The notes under the pieces: model-generated
The model's database searches: none
Told to the model about the DNA's origin: nothing
The model's input: only the letters and a program-made list of their open reading frames with translations
Assembly: GCF_024189295.1 (NCBI RefSeq)
Contig: NZ_JAIZEN010000004.1
Coordinates: forward strand, 1 to 64,000
Direction: 5' to 3'
Length of the DNA: 64,000 nt
DNA from: Halobacillus sp. A1
GTDB taxonomy: Bacteria > Bacillota > Bacilli > Bacillales > Halobacillaceae
Position numbers and translations under genes: made by a program
In this document: in pieces, positions 15,993 to 24,276 of the stretch
How positions within the stretch are numbered: the first letter of the stretch is position 1
Layout of the letters: each line of letters opens with the position of its first letter

Positions 15993-16529
15993 TTACAGCT
16001 GCTCCTTCAGTTGGTGTGCCTGTGCCAGCGCTCTTCTATCGGATTGGATCTCCCCTGGTTTATTTGCCTGTCCAAGAATATATCCTTCTAATGAGCTGTC
16101 GAAAAACTGTAAAATATATTCAAACTGTTGGATGAGCGGCAGTCCTTTTAACGAAGGGTTGTCCCCTCCGACCGCAATGAGGTAAACGGTTTTCTTTTTG
16201 AAGTCTTCTTTAAATGTTTCATATCCTTTTTCTCTTACAAGTTGAGAGAATCGATCGATGAACACCTTCATCAAGCCGGACATGCTATACCAGTAGATAG
16301 GCGTGGAAAATATAACGACATCATGTTCAATCATCTGATCTATGATGTGGTGGTAGTCGTCTTCGATCGCTTGGAATCCCTGATCCGAATGTCTTTCATC
16401 CGTGATCATCTGAATGTTGTGATCCCTTAAATAGACATGGCTTACATTCTCAGCGGGTACCGCTCGATGAGTTAAATATTCAGTGTTTCCATTTTTTCTA
16501 GTCGATCCGTGAATGACAATCGTCTTCAA
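15993..16529 (-). CDS. Flavodoxin-fold NAD(P)H oxidoreductase
   Basis: A 178-residue flavodoxin-like protein. The FMN phosphate loop is G-S-T-R-K-N-G-N-T at residues 8-16, and the second flavin loop is S-T-P-I-Y-W-Y-S-M-S-G, followed by K-V-F-I-D-R-F, the classic NADPH-dependent FMN reductase / MdaB-like pattern. It probably reduces quinones, nitro compounds or FMN; the substrate is open. The start is TTG at 16529 behind AAGGAGGGG. Convergent with the phosphotransferase gene. Confidence 0.8.
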   Translation of the reverse strand: MKTIVIHGSTRKNGNTEYLTHRAVPAENVSHVYLRDHNIQMITDERHSDQGFQAIEDDYHHIIDQMIEHDVVIFSTPIYWYSMSGLMKVFIDRFSQLVREKGYETFKEDFKKKTVYLIAVGGDNPSLKGLPLIQQFEYILQFFDSSLEGYILGQANKPGEIQSDRRALAQAHQLKEQL

Positions 16530-16582
16530 AGGAACCCCTCCTTACTTATAATCTACCAACAGCATACATGAGTAATTGTGAA

Positions 16583-17054
16583 TTATCTTCCATACTGCCT
16601 TAGGATCCCTTGATAAAGGAGAGAAGCTTTAAAAAGAAAAGAATAAGACAGAGGAGTGACTCCGCCGATCAATAAAGCAAATGCAAAGATAGCTGTCGTC
16701 TGCCGGACCGCGCGATCCATAGCGAGGTGTGAAAGCAGATGACTTCTCTCGTGAGGAAGCATGGTTAATTTTAACTCAGAAGTCGTAAAAGGAATACCAG
16801 AATACACAAAAGACTGGAAACACGCACGGATCAGAACAACAAAAGGCAGGATCCACATCCACTCTTCCATATCGCCCTGCCAGTTTTCCACTACAGGCGT
16901 GAAAGCTTCCATCCAATCAGCCAGAATGAATAAAAATAACAAGCCAAAAATCGCAAAATAAATTAATACAGTTACGTCAGATATCAGGTGAAACCCTTAG
17001 TTTATTTTTCATCTTATCCATCAATGTCCAATGGAGGCTGTACTCTTTGAATAG
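16583..17054 (-). pseudogene. ABC exporter permease, N-terminal half (inverted remnant)
   Basis: Minus-strand reading gives hydrophobic protein: H-W-T-L-M-D-K-M-K-N-K-L-R at the start, a frameshift near 16975-16990, then V-T-V-L-I-Y-F-A-I-F-G, a membrane span, and a S-E-L-K-L-T-M-L-P-H-E-R motif resembling the cytoplasmic loop after the first helices in EcsB/YthQ-like ABC permeases. The frame ends at 16583 without a C-terminal half. The matching C-terminal half lies head-to-head on the other strand from about 17056. I read this as one permease gene broken and partly inverted. Family assignment is from pattern memory and is moderate. Confidence 0.5.
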
Positions 17055-17894
17055 ATGGTGGAAGTTACTCGCTGTTTTCGGATCGGCCGGATTTCTTCTC
17101 TTATCCTCGGGTCTGTTTTTTTTGGATTGAATGTTTATTTAATTCCTCGTATGATGCAGAATGTCGACTGGGATCGAGTAGTAGAAGTGAATGATGCAAG
17201 AGTGTGGAATGTGAAGTTTATCGGTCATTTGACAAAAGTAGACATAAAGCCCCCTAAAGGGTATGGGTTATTGCGAACCTATATGAGGAGTAAACGCTCC
17301 AAGCAACGTTTTAAAAATATTCACCAGCTCTATCATCGTTTATGGCGTCATTATCTTCACCACCAGTTCACCTATGTGTGGAAAACGTTAGCCGTCTGTG
17401 GTGTAATCATTGGAGTCCTTCCTTTTCAATCCGAATGGATTCTCTATGTATCCGTTCCTATTGGCTTGTTTGTTTATATAGAAATGGCGTCCAGTTTGTT
17501 TGGTGATCAATTTAAAGAACAGCCGCTGCTCGGTGTTTTGCCTATATAAGAAAAAGGATGGCGGGATACGTTTTATAGTTGGGCTTTAAGCGGGATGGCC
17601 GTACTGTTCTTGATTTTCTTCCTAACCGTCCTAGTTTTAAATGGATTTTATTTGGGGGTTATATTCCAATTGATTGGGGTAATAGGTTGGAGTACCCTGG
17701 ATTTGAAAAGCAGATTGATAGAACGCATGAATGACCTCCAGGGAAAAGGGTTTAAGCACCAGGAAATGTTACGATTGACAGGATATGTATTTATTGGGGC
17801 GTGTTTGTATTTCCCACTCGCAGCTGAGGGTATTATAGTGCTTATAATTACTATTTCCGAGGGGAAACGCCCATTTCGTCGTTCAACGCTCTGA
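17055..17894 (+). pseudogene. ABC exporter permease, C-terminal half (frameshift and in-frame stop)
   Basis: Plus-strand reading gives W-W-K-L-L-A-V-F-G-S-A-G-F-L from 17056, which shifts frame in a T8 run (17116-17123) and continues as G-L-N-V-Y-L-I-P-R-M-M through V-N-D-A-R-V-W-N-V-K-F-I to 17546. A TAA at 17547-17549 interrupts, but the same frame continues without a break (E-K-G-W-R-D-T-F-Y-S-W-A-L) to 17894, with more membrane segments. An in-frame stop, a homopolymer frameshift and the lack of an N-terminus mark it as a pseudogene. It pairs with the inverted N-terminal half at 16583-17054. Confidence 0.65.
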
Positions 17895-18209
17895 AACAGA
17901 GGGTAAAAGGTCGAGTGAACATCCTTCGAATCCACTCAAATAATACCGTCGAATGTTTTCTTCTTTTTTCTCTTCACTCATTCTAACTAATGTTTCATGG
18001 GGTATTAGAATGTGTCCGTTCGATTTTTCTTTAAACTTTTAGTACTCTCTATTGATTAATTTACCAAATTTTATTAAGTGTATAAGTCGAGTGTAAACTA
18101 TGTTACTATAAGAATGGTCTGAAATTTGTAGAAATCTACTTTATTTATTGGATATATTTGTCGTTGTGTGTATGTTTTTGGAAGTAAAAATTAATTGGGA
18201 GGAAATGCA
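17895..18209. other. Gene-free leader before pgsB
   Basis: About 315 AT-rich bases. No clear sigma-A promoter pair, terminator or repeat was found; the polyglutamate operon promoter must be here but I cannot place it with confidence. Confidence 0.5.
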
Positions 18210-19499
18210 GTGAATGAGCTAATATACTTGTTGATTTTTTTCTTTATCGTCATAGGGTTCGGTATAAAAGAACACAAATCACTTGACCGCAGTTTAGAAA
18301 AAATTCCTGATCGGATTTTAGTAAATGGAATCAGGGGGAAGTCGACCGTAACAAGGTTGGTCATGGGCATACTTAAAGAGGATAAGAGAAAAGTCGTAGG
18401 GAAGACGACGGGTACAAGTGCCCGTATGTTTTATTGGGATCAGGAAGAAGAGGAGCCGATAGTCCGAGGACTGCAAGGACCAAACATCAGTGAGCAGAAG
18501 ACTATGGCAAAGAAAGTAGTAGATAAAAGAGCTGATGCTTTTGTCAGTGAATGTATGGCTGTCCACCCTGAATACCAGAAGGTTTTTCAAGCCAAGCTTG
18601 CCAAAGCTAATATAACCATTATAACGAATGTACTCGAAGATCACATGGACGTCATGGGTCCGACACTACGGGATATGGCTAAAGCATTCAGCGAAACGAT
18701 TCCTTATAATGGTTATGTTGTTATTCCTGAGATGCCTTACGAGCGGATTTTCAGAAGAAAAGCGGCTGAACGAAATTCAGAAGTTATAGTAGCGGATGAA
18801 AGTCTTATCGATGAAGAATATTTGAAAAAATTCCCGTTTATGATTTTTCCTCAAAACGCGGCTTTAGCCCTTGCGGTTGCTGATATCATGGAAATCGACC
18901 GTGATGTCGCATTAGCAGGGATGTTAAAAGCGCCGGTAGATCCGGGAGCTATGAAAGTACACAGGTTCGGCAGTCCGCAAAGACCTAAGTATTTCTTCAA
19001 TGGTTTTGCTGCCAACGATGTGACTTCCACGTTGAACATTTGGAAAAGGATTCAGGAGCTTGGATATCCTTCCGATAACGTCACTATCATTATGAATTGC
19101 CGTGATGATAGAGTAGAGCGAACAATAGAATTTGCAAATCAAGTGTTTCCATATATTAAGATGGATCAGCTTGTGTTGTTCGGAAGAAATGTTCAGCCTA
19201 TTCTTGAAAAGCATGAAGAAGGTACAATCCCAGCCGAACGTATAGTAAATCTGGAAAAAGAACCTACCAATAAGGTGATAGACTACCTGAACGGTTTACC
19301 GGATCAGTCTGTTATTTATGCTGTTGGAAACATTAATCAGGGTGGAGCAGAGCTTGTTGAAGCGGTTCAAGAACAAGAGATTTATCCTGAGCATTTAGAA
19401 GATTATGAAATGATCGAAACAGCTGGAAAGTATAAAAAAGAATCAAGGTATAAAAAGAAGTATTCGGCTAGAAGCCTTCAAACAACGAACAATAGATAG
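18210..19499 (+). CDS. pgsB: Poly-gamma-glutamate synthase PgsB (CapB)
   Basis: Amide ligase of the Mur-ligase-like PgsB/CapB family that polymerises glutamate through gamma linkages using ATP. One N-terminal transmembrane helix (residues 2-18) is followed by the P-loop G40-I-R-G-K-S-T46 and the conserved S-E-C-M-A-V-H-P-E-Y and N-V-L-E-D-H-M-D motifs. At 429 residues it is longer than B. subtilis PgsB (about 393) owing to a basic C-terminal tail. Start is GTG 18210, seven bases after GGGAGG; an upstream in-frame TTG would place the ribosome site inside the gene. First gene of pgsB-pgsC-pgsA-ggt. Confidence 0.95.
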   Translation: MNELIYLLIFFFIVIGFGIKEHKSLDRSLEKIPDRILVNGIRGKSTVTRLVMGILKEDKRKVVGKTTGTSARMFYWDQEEEEPIVRGLQGPNISEQKTMAKKVVDKRADAFVSECMAVHPEYQKVFQAKLAKANITIITNVLEDHMDVMGPTLRDMAKAFSETIPYNGYVVIPEMPYERIFRRKAAERNSEVIVADESLIDEEYLKKFPFMIFPQNAALALAVADIMEIDRDVALAGMLKAPVDPGAMKVHRFGSPQRPKYFFNGFAANDVTSTLNIWKRIQELGYPSDNVTIIMNCRDDRVERTIEFANQVFPYIKMDQLVLFGRNVQPILEKHEEGTIPAERIVNLEKEPTNKVIDYLNGLPDQSVIYAVGNINQGGAELVEAVQEQEIYPEHLEDYEMIETAGKYKKESRYKKKYSARSLQTTNNR

Positions 19500-19531
19500 T
19501 CAGCATTTAAGAAAAAGGGGTTGGAATTTCA

Positions 19532-19981
19532 GTGTTTGGTACAGATTTATATATAGCAATTGTTATCGGGGTTTTGTTAAGTTTGCTCTACGCAGAAAAG
19601 ACAGGGATTGTTCCGGCTGGTCTAGTCGTCCCTGGCTACATCGCTTTGATTTTTGATCAAGTGATGTACGTATTAGTTGTCGGTCTTATAAGTTTATTGA
19701 CGTATTTAGTAGTCACTCAAGTATTATCAAGATTCACCTTACTATATGGGCGTAGGAAATTTGCTGCGATGCTGACGGTAGGTGTTTTAATGAAGATGTC
19801 GATGGATTACTTATATCCTCTCACCCCGTTCCCCGTGATGGAACTAAGAGGTATTGGAGTTATCGTACCGGGGCTGATAGCAAACTCCATCCAAAAGCAA
19901 GGCGTTCTTCCAACATTCAGTGCTACCTTTGTCATTGCGTTTTTCACGTTCGTCATTATTTCAGCTTATCACTTGTTTTAA
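19532..19981 (+). CDS. pgsC: Poly-gamma-glutamate biosynthesis membrane protein PgsC (CapC)
   Basis: A 149-residue, very hydrophobic protein with about five transmembrane segments, the normal length for PgsC/CapC. The start G-T-D-L-Y-I-A-I-V-I-G-V and the T-G-I-V-P-A-G-L-V-V-P-G-Y motif are typical. It forms the membrane complex with PgsB and PgsA that makes and exports poly-gamma-glutamate. GTG start, 32 bases after pgsB and 12 bases before pgsA. Confidence 0.93.
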   Translation: MFGTDLYIAIVIGVLLSLLYAEKTGIVPAGLVVPGYIALIFDQVMYVLVVGLISLLTYLVVTQVLSRFTLLYGRRKFAAMLTVGVLMKMSMDYLYPLTPFPVMELRGIGVIVPGLIANSIQKQGVLPTFSATFVIAFFTFVIISAYHLF

Positions 19982-19993
19982 GGAGTTTTATCA

Positions 19994-21247
19994 ATGAAAG
20001 AATCAAAATTAAAGTCATTTATGCAAGTCTGGGTGAAAAGGAATCGTGAAAAAGCGCTTCCGCATTCCCTTATCTTAGCATGTCTGTTGGCGATTCCGTT
20101 TTTTGCCCATGGGAAACTCGATGAAGCTCCAGTACCTGAAGACACTCGAGCTGAAAACGTCGATTATCGTGTATCTATGGTAGGCGATATGATGCTGGGG
20201 CGGCATGTGCGTGACGCAGCTGCCAGAAGCGGAGAACCGCTTGACCGTGTATTTGAATATGTCACACCATATTTCCAGGAGTCTGATTATTCTACAGGTA
20301 ACTTTGAGACCCCGATTATTGATGCGGAAGATCCAGAAATCGAAAGTCAAATGGAAGAATTCGAGCTACATAATAAGGATATCCATTTGTACGCTGAGCC
20401 TGGAGCTGAGCAGGCTATTGAAAATGCCGGTTTCGATTCTGTCAATCTAGCAAACAATCATACTATGGATTACGGTAACCTGTCTTTGACGGAAACGTTG
20501 AAACATATGAGCGATGTTGACGTTGATACCCTGGGAATGGGAGAAGTACTTGCCTCAGGTGAAGTGGAACCGGTGGAAGGGGAAGAAGATCTTAAGGATG
20601 CTGGAGAAATCTCTTACTTTGATGTGAATGAAGACTTCACAGCAGCGATTGTAGGTTTCACCGATGTGTATGTGCAAGGTTATAGTGCCGGGGACTACGT
20701 CGGGGGCGTATTGACCAACGATGGTTTAAGTGTGCTTCAAAGCCGAATCCAGGAAGCTAATGAACAGGCTGATATGGTGATTGTTCACTCCCACTGGGGC
20801 GACGAGTATCAGGTGGGATCCAATCAGGAACAGGAAAACTTAGCCTGGCTGATGACGGATATTGGTGCCGATGTCATTATTGGTCACCATTCTCACGTAT
20901 TGGAGCCGGTTTCTATTGTAGAAACTAGCAATAACACGTCGATTGTCATGAACAGTTTAGGAAACTTTGTATTTGATCAAGGATGGTCCAGGACGAAAGA
21001 ATCCACTCTTGCTCAGCTTGATTTCTTAGAGGATGACAATATTGAATTGTCTTTTATACCTATGCAGATAACAGATACGAAGCCTAGGGAAACGAAGGGG
21101 ATCATGAAGCCTTATAGAGATTATCGGATTTTTCGGACGCTTCGGAAAGAAATCGATAGAGACCTCTGGCGTGTAGAAGATGATCGCTTGAAAATCGATA
21201 TTAAAGAAGCTGGCGTGCTTGATAACGACGGAGGTTCTGCGTCATGA
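19994..21247 (+). CDS. pgsA: Poly-gamma-glutamate export protein PgsA (CapA)
   Basis: A 417-residue CapA-family protein with a calcineurin-like phosphoesterase fold. An N-terminal helix (about 25-40) anchors it; the domain outside has M-V-G-D-M-M-L-G-R, G-N-F-E-T-P, L-A-N-N-H-T-M-D-Y-G, H-S-H-W-G-D-E-Y and G-H-H-S-H-V, the metal-site motifs of the family. The protein is acidic, as expected for a halophile's surface protein. It is needed for polymer export and possibly elongation. Its stop overlaps the start of the gamma-glutamyltransferase gene by four bases, implying coupled translation. Confidence 0.93.
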   Translation: MKESKLKSFMQVWVKRNREKALPHSLILACLLAIPFFAHGKLDEAPVPEDTRAENVDYRVSMVGDMMLGRHVRDAAARSGEPLDRVFEYVTPYFQESDYSTGNFETPIIDAEDPEIESQMEEFELHNKDIHLYAEPGAEQAIENAGFDSVNLANNHTMDYGNLSLTETLKHMSDVDVDTLGMGEVLASGEVEPVEGEEDLKDAGEISYFDVNEDFTAAIVGFTDVYVQGYSAGDYVGGVLTNDGLSVLQSRIQEANEQADMVIVHSHWGDEYQVGSNQEQENLAWLMTDIGADVIIGHHSHVLEPVSIVETSNNTSIVMNSLGNFVFDQGWSRTKESTLAQLDFLEDDNIELSFIPMQITDTKPRETKGIMKPYRDYRIFRTLRKEIDRDLWRVEDDRLKIDIKEAGVLDNDGGSAS

Positions 21248-23070
21248 ATTATTTAAGATTAACGAATATTGTGGCGCTTCTTGTTTTTATTGGCTTAGTG
21301 GCGTGGAATTACTATTTTGAAGATGAATTCGACGCGTTTCGTGAACCATATAGAGAAGAAGATCGTACGGAAACTGTTCAGGTAGATGCAAATGATGAAA
21401 ATTCTATGATATATGGTGCAAGTGCCTTGCACCCTCTTGCAGTAGATGCAGGAATGGAAGTATTGAATAACGGCGGTAATGCTGCAGAAGCTGCAATCGC
21501 TGTATCGTTCACCTTAAACGTAGTAGAGCCTTTCGGGTCTGGTATTGGTGGAGGTGGTCAAATGATCGTCCATGAGCCAGGGGAAGGCGCCATGACATAC
21601 GATTATCGTGAAGCTGCACCTGCTAGCGGAACGTGGCCGGATAGAGGAGTGGCCGTGCCTGGCTTTGTAAAAGGCATGGAAGCTCTTTATGAGGACTATG
21701 GAGAAAATACGGAATGGGCCAGTTTACTGGATCGAGCTGTTGAACACGGCGAAGAAGGCTTTGAGGTTGGCCGGATTTTCAATGAACAAATCCAAAAATC
21801 CGATCGGTATCTTGTTCTGCCAGATGATGTTTCCAATATGTATTATCCTGAAGGCCAAGCGATTGCTATGAACGAAACGCTTGTTCAAGAGGATCTGGCT
21901 AATACGTTGAAAATCATTCAGGAAGAGGGCGCAGATGGATTTTATGAAGGAGAGCTCGGTCAGGAGTTGACCGAAGAACTTGGTTTGGCACAGGGAGACC
22001 TGTCTTCATATGAAGTTGCTAAACGTGAAGCTCCTTCTGGAACATTTAAAGGACAAACTGTTTATGCCGGATCTTCCCCGACTTCTGGAATAATTGTCAT
22101 CCAGGCTCTGCAAATGATTGAACACATGGAAGAGAATTTCGAAGAGGTTCTGCGAAATGAGTTCGAAGATGAAAACGGAGAACTGCCTTCCTTCTTAGCG
22201 GATGGATTTCCAGAGGATATGGAAGAGGTAATGAACAATGAAGAGTGGGAAGCTGTCTATATCCATTTGATCAATAAAATATCGGATGCTGTTTACAGTG
22301 ATCGTGTCAGTACATTAGGGGACCCGCAGTTTGAAGAGGTTAACCAGGAGGAACTGACTTCTGAAGCGTACACGACTGATTTGTTCGAAGAAGAGTTTTC
22401 GACAAATCAACTATCAAGCTCTGCCGAGTGGTTTGACAGTCCTGGAGATTACAATGATTCAAGAAATACTACCCATTTCGTAGTTGTCGATAAAGATGGA
22501 ATGATGGCTTCTGCCACCAACTCGTTAGGTGAGTTCTTTGGATCAGGATTATATTCTCACGGGTTTTTCTGGAATAACCAGCTGAATAACTTCAACACTG
22601 TAGATGATTCTATGAACGAATATGAGCCTGGAAAGCGTCCTCGTTCCTTCGTTTCTCCTATGATCTTTGAGGAAGATGGAAGAGCTTCTCTTGGTCTTGG
22701 TTCGCCAGGTGGATCAAGAATTCCAGCTATGCTTTTCCAGACGATCCTGCAGTATGAGTATGGTTTGACAGATGATAATGAATCGCTTAATCTTCAACAA
22801 GCGATCAGGAGATCTCGTTTCTATACCGAAGATAACGTTGTTCACTTAGAAAGCATGGTGTCAGAAGACTCAGTGGAAATCCTGCGAAATGAAATGGATT
22901 ATTCGGTAATCACTCATGATTCACCGTTGTTCTATGGCGGGATTCAAGGCCTTGGTATCCGGACGAACGATGATGTCCGTGAAATGTATGGCGGCGGAGA
23001 CCCAAGACGTTTAGGAACTTGGCAAATTGCCGATCAAGATGGATTAGTGGAAGAAGAGCAAACAGAATAA
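21244..23070 (+). CDS. Gamma-glutamyltransferase in the polyglutamate operon (CapD-like)
   Basis: A 608-residue Ntn hydrolase with an N-terminal membrane anchor (about residues 9-25) instead of a cleaved signal. The autoprocessing site is N408-T409-T-H-F, with Thr409 as the nucleophile after cleavage into about 408 and 199-residue subunits. The substrate pocket motif G-S-G-I-G-G-G-G-Q is present near residue 100 and P-G-G-S-R-I-P near 495. Overlap with pgsA puts it in the same operon, the position CapD holds in B. anthracis capBCAD, where it cuts poly-gamma-glutamate and links it to peptidoglycan. A similar anchoring or trimming role is inferred; a plain glutathione-degrading enzyme is less likely. 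No pgsE/capE-type small gene is visible in the operon. Confidence 0.88.
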   Translation: MNYLRLTNIVALLVFIGLVAWNYYFEDEFDAFREPYREEDRTETVQVDANDENSMIYGASALHPLAVDAGMEVLNNGGNAAEAAIAVSFTLNVVEPFGSGIGGGGQMIVHEPGEGAMTYDYREAAPASGTWPDRGVAVPGFVKGMEALYEDYGENTEWASLLDRAVEHGEEGFEVGRIFNEQIQKSDRYLVLPDDVSNMYYPEGQAIAMNETLVQEDLANTLKIIQEEGADGFYEGELGQELTEELGLAQGDLSSYEVAKREAPSGTFKGQTVYAGSSPTSGIIVIQALQMIEHMEENFEEVLRNEFEDENGELPSFLADGFPEDMEEVMNNEEWEAVYIHLINKISDAVYSDRVSTLGDPQFEEVNQEELTSEAYTTDLFEEEFSTNQLSSSAEWFDSPGDYNDSRNTTHFVVVDKDGMMASATNSLGEFFGSGLYSHGFFWNNQLNNFNTVDDSMNEYEPGKRPRSFVSPMIFEEDGRASLGLGSPGGSRIPAMLFQTILQYEYGLTDDNESLNLQQAIRRSRFYTEDNVVHLESMVSEDSVEILRNEMDYSVITHDSPLFYGGIQGLGIRTNDDVREMYGGGDPRRLGTWQIADQDGLVEEEQTE

Positions 23071-23082
23071 ACATTTGAAATC

Positions 23083-23118
23083 AGCAGCCTGTTGTATAAA
23101 CAGGCTGCTATTTTTATT
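23083..23118 (+). terminator. Terminator of the pgs operon
   Basis: Perfect 11-bp stem (23083-23093 with 23099-23109) followed by a T-rich run. Confidence 0.9.
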
Positions 23119-23150
23119 TAAAGTGAAATAAAATTTCTGGTTATAAAACA

Positions 23151-23185
23151 TTCAATTGACAAAATAGTTCAATTTGACGTAAGAT
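23151..23185 (+). promoter_or_regulatory. Probable murQ promoter and repeated element
   Basis: TTGACA (23156-23161), 18-bp spacer and TAAGAT (23180-23185). The motif TTCAATT(T)GAC occurs twice, starting at 23151 and about 23169, and could be an operator for a sugar-responsive repressor; the repressor is not in the window. Confidence 0.5.
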
Positions 23186-23289
23186 GAAGTCAGTCACATA
23201 ATTGTCACAATATTATAAAATCTAACTATTTTACATAACCAGTTCTTAAAGTCTATGCAGGAAATGACCATAAAGGAGACGATACGCGG

Positions 23290-24228
23290 ATGGAGTTATC
23301 GAACCTGACTACCGAACAAAGGAATAAGAACAGCCTGAACTTAGACAAGATGTCGATTCTGGAAGCATTACATACGATGAATAAAGAAGATAAAAAGGTG
23401 GCGGAAGCTGTAGAGTCGGTCTTGCCTAAAGTGGAAACGTCCATAGAGAAGATGTACGTTTCTTTATCCCGGGGAGGACGTTTATTTTATGTAGGGGCCG
23501 GTACGAGCGGGAGACTTGGCGTGATTGACGCTTCCGAATGCCCCCCGACCTTCATGACTCCTCCACATATGGTACAAGCTTTGATGGCGGGAGGCGAGGA
23601 TGCCTTCTTCAGTGCTGTAGAAGGTTCAGAAGATAATGAAGAGCAAGGGGCAGAAGATTTAAAAAAGAAACAGCTGACAGCAGCTGATGTGGTTGTCGGT
23701 ATTACGGCAAGCGGCCGTACACCTTATCCTATCGGGGCTTTAAAGTATGCTCGTTCGGTGGGGGCTTACACCGTATCATTATCATGCAATGAACGATCAG
23801 AAATTAGTCAGTTTGCTGATTGTGATATAGAAGTCGTGGTGGGACCGGAAGTTCTCACAGGGTCGACAAGGCTCAAAGCAGCCACGGCCCATAAGATGGT
23901 GTTGAATATGATGAGTACGACTACAATGATTAAGTTAGGAAAAGTGCATGAGAACCTTATGGTGGATGTCCATGCAAGTAATTATAAATTAATTGAGCGC
24001 GCCAAGAAGACCATTATGGAAATTACGAAGGTTACATATGAAGAAGCAGAAGAGGTGCTGAAGAAGACCAACCATAAAGTTAAACCGGCAGTAGTCATGA
24101 TAGATACAGGCGCTACCTACAATGAGGCAGAAGAAGCGATCAAACAAAGTAATGGATATGTGAGGGAAGCTATTGCTCATATTCGCAAGAATTCACCTGA
24201 ACTAAGAAACAACATGGATAGCCGTTAA
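23290..24228 (+). CDS. murQ: N-acetylmuramic acid 6-phosphate etherase MurQ
   Basis: A 312-residue SIS-domain lyase/etherase that splits D-lactate from MurNAc-6-phosphate to give GlcNAc-6-phosphate during cell-wall recycling. Typical motifs: L-T-T-E-Q-R-N at the start, V-G-A-G-T-S-G-R-L-G-V-I-D-A-S-E-C-P-P, then G-I-T-A-S-G-R-T-P and the V-G-P-E-V-L-T-G-S-T-R-L-K substrate loop. Clear ATG behind AAAGGAG. It heads an apparent operon with an ABC sugar importer 48 bases downstream. The usual partners (MurP PTS permease, NagZ, AmiE, MurR, or a MurK kinase) are absent, so the phosphorylated substrate must be made elsewhere. Confidence 0.93.
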   Translation: MELSNLTTEQRNKNSLNLDKMSILEALHTMNKEDKKVAEAVESVLPKVETSIEKMYVSLSRGGRLFYVGAGTSGRLGVIDASECPPTFMTPPHMVQALMAGGEDAFFSAVEGSEDNEEQGAEDLKKKQLTAADVVVGITASGRTPYPIGALKYARSVGAYTVSLSCNERSEISQFADCDIEVVVGPEVLTGSTRLKAATAHKMVLNMMSTTTMIKLGKVHENLMVDVHASNYKLIERAKKTIMEITKVTYEEAEEVLKKTNHKVKPAVVMIDTGATYNEAEEAIKQSNGYVREAIAHIRKNSPELRNNMDSR

Positions 24229-24276
24229 GCTGTTCATGCGTTTCATATACTTAACAAACTCAAAGGGGGAAGTAAT

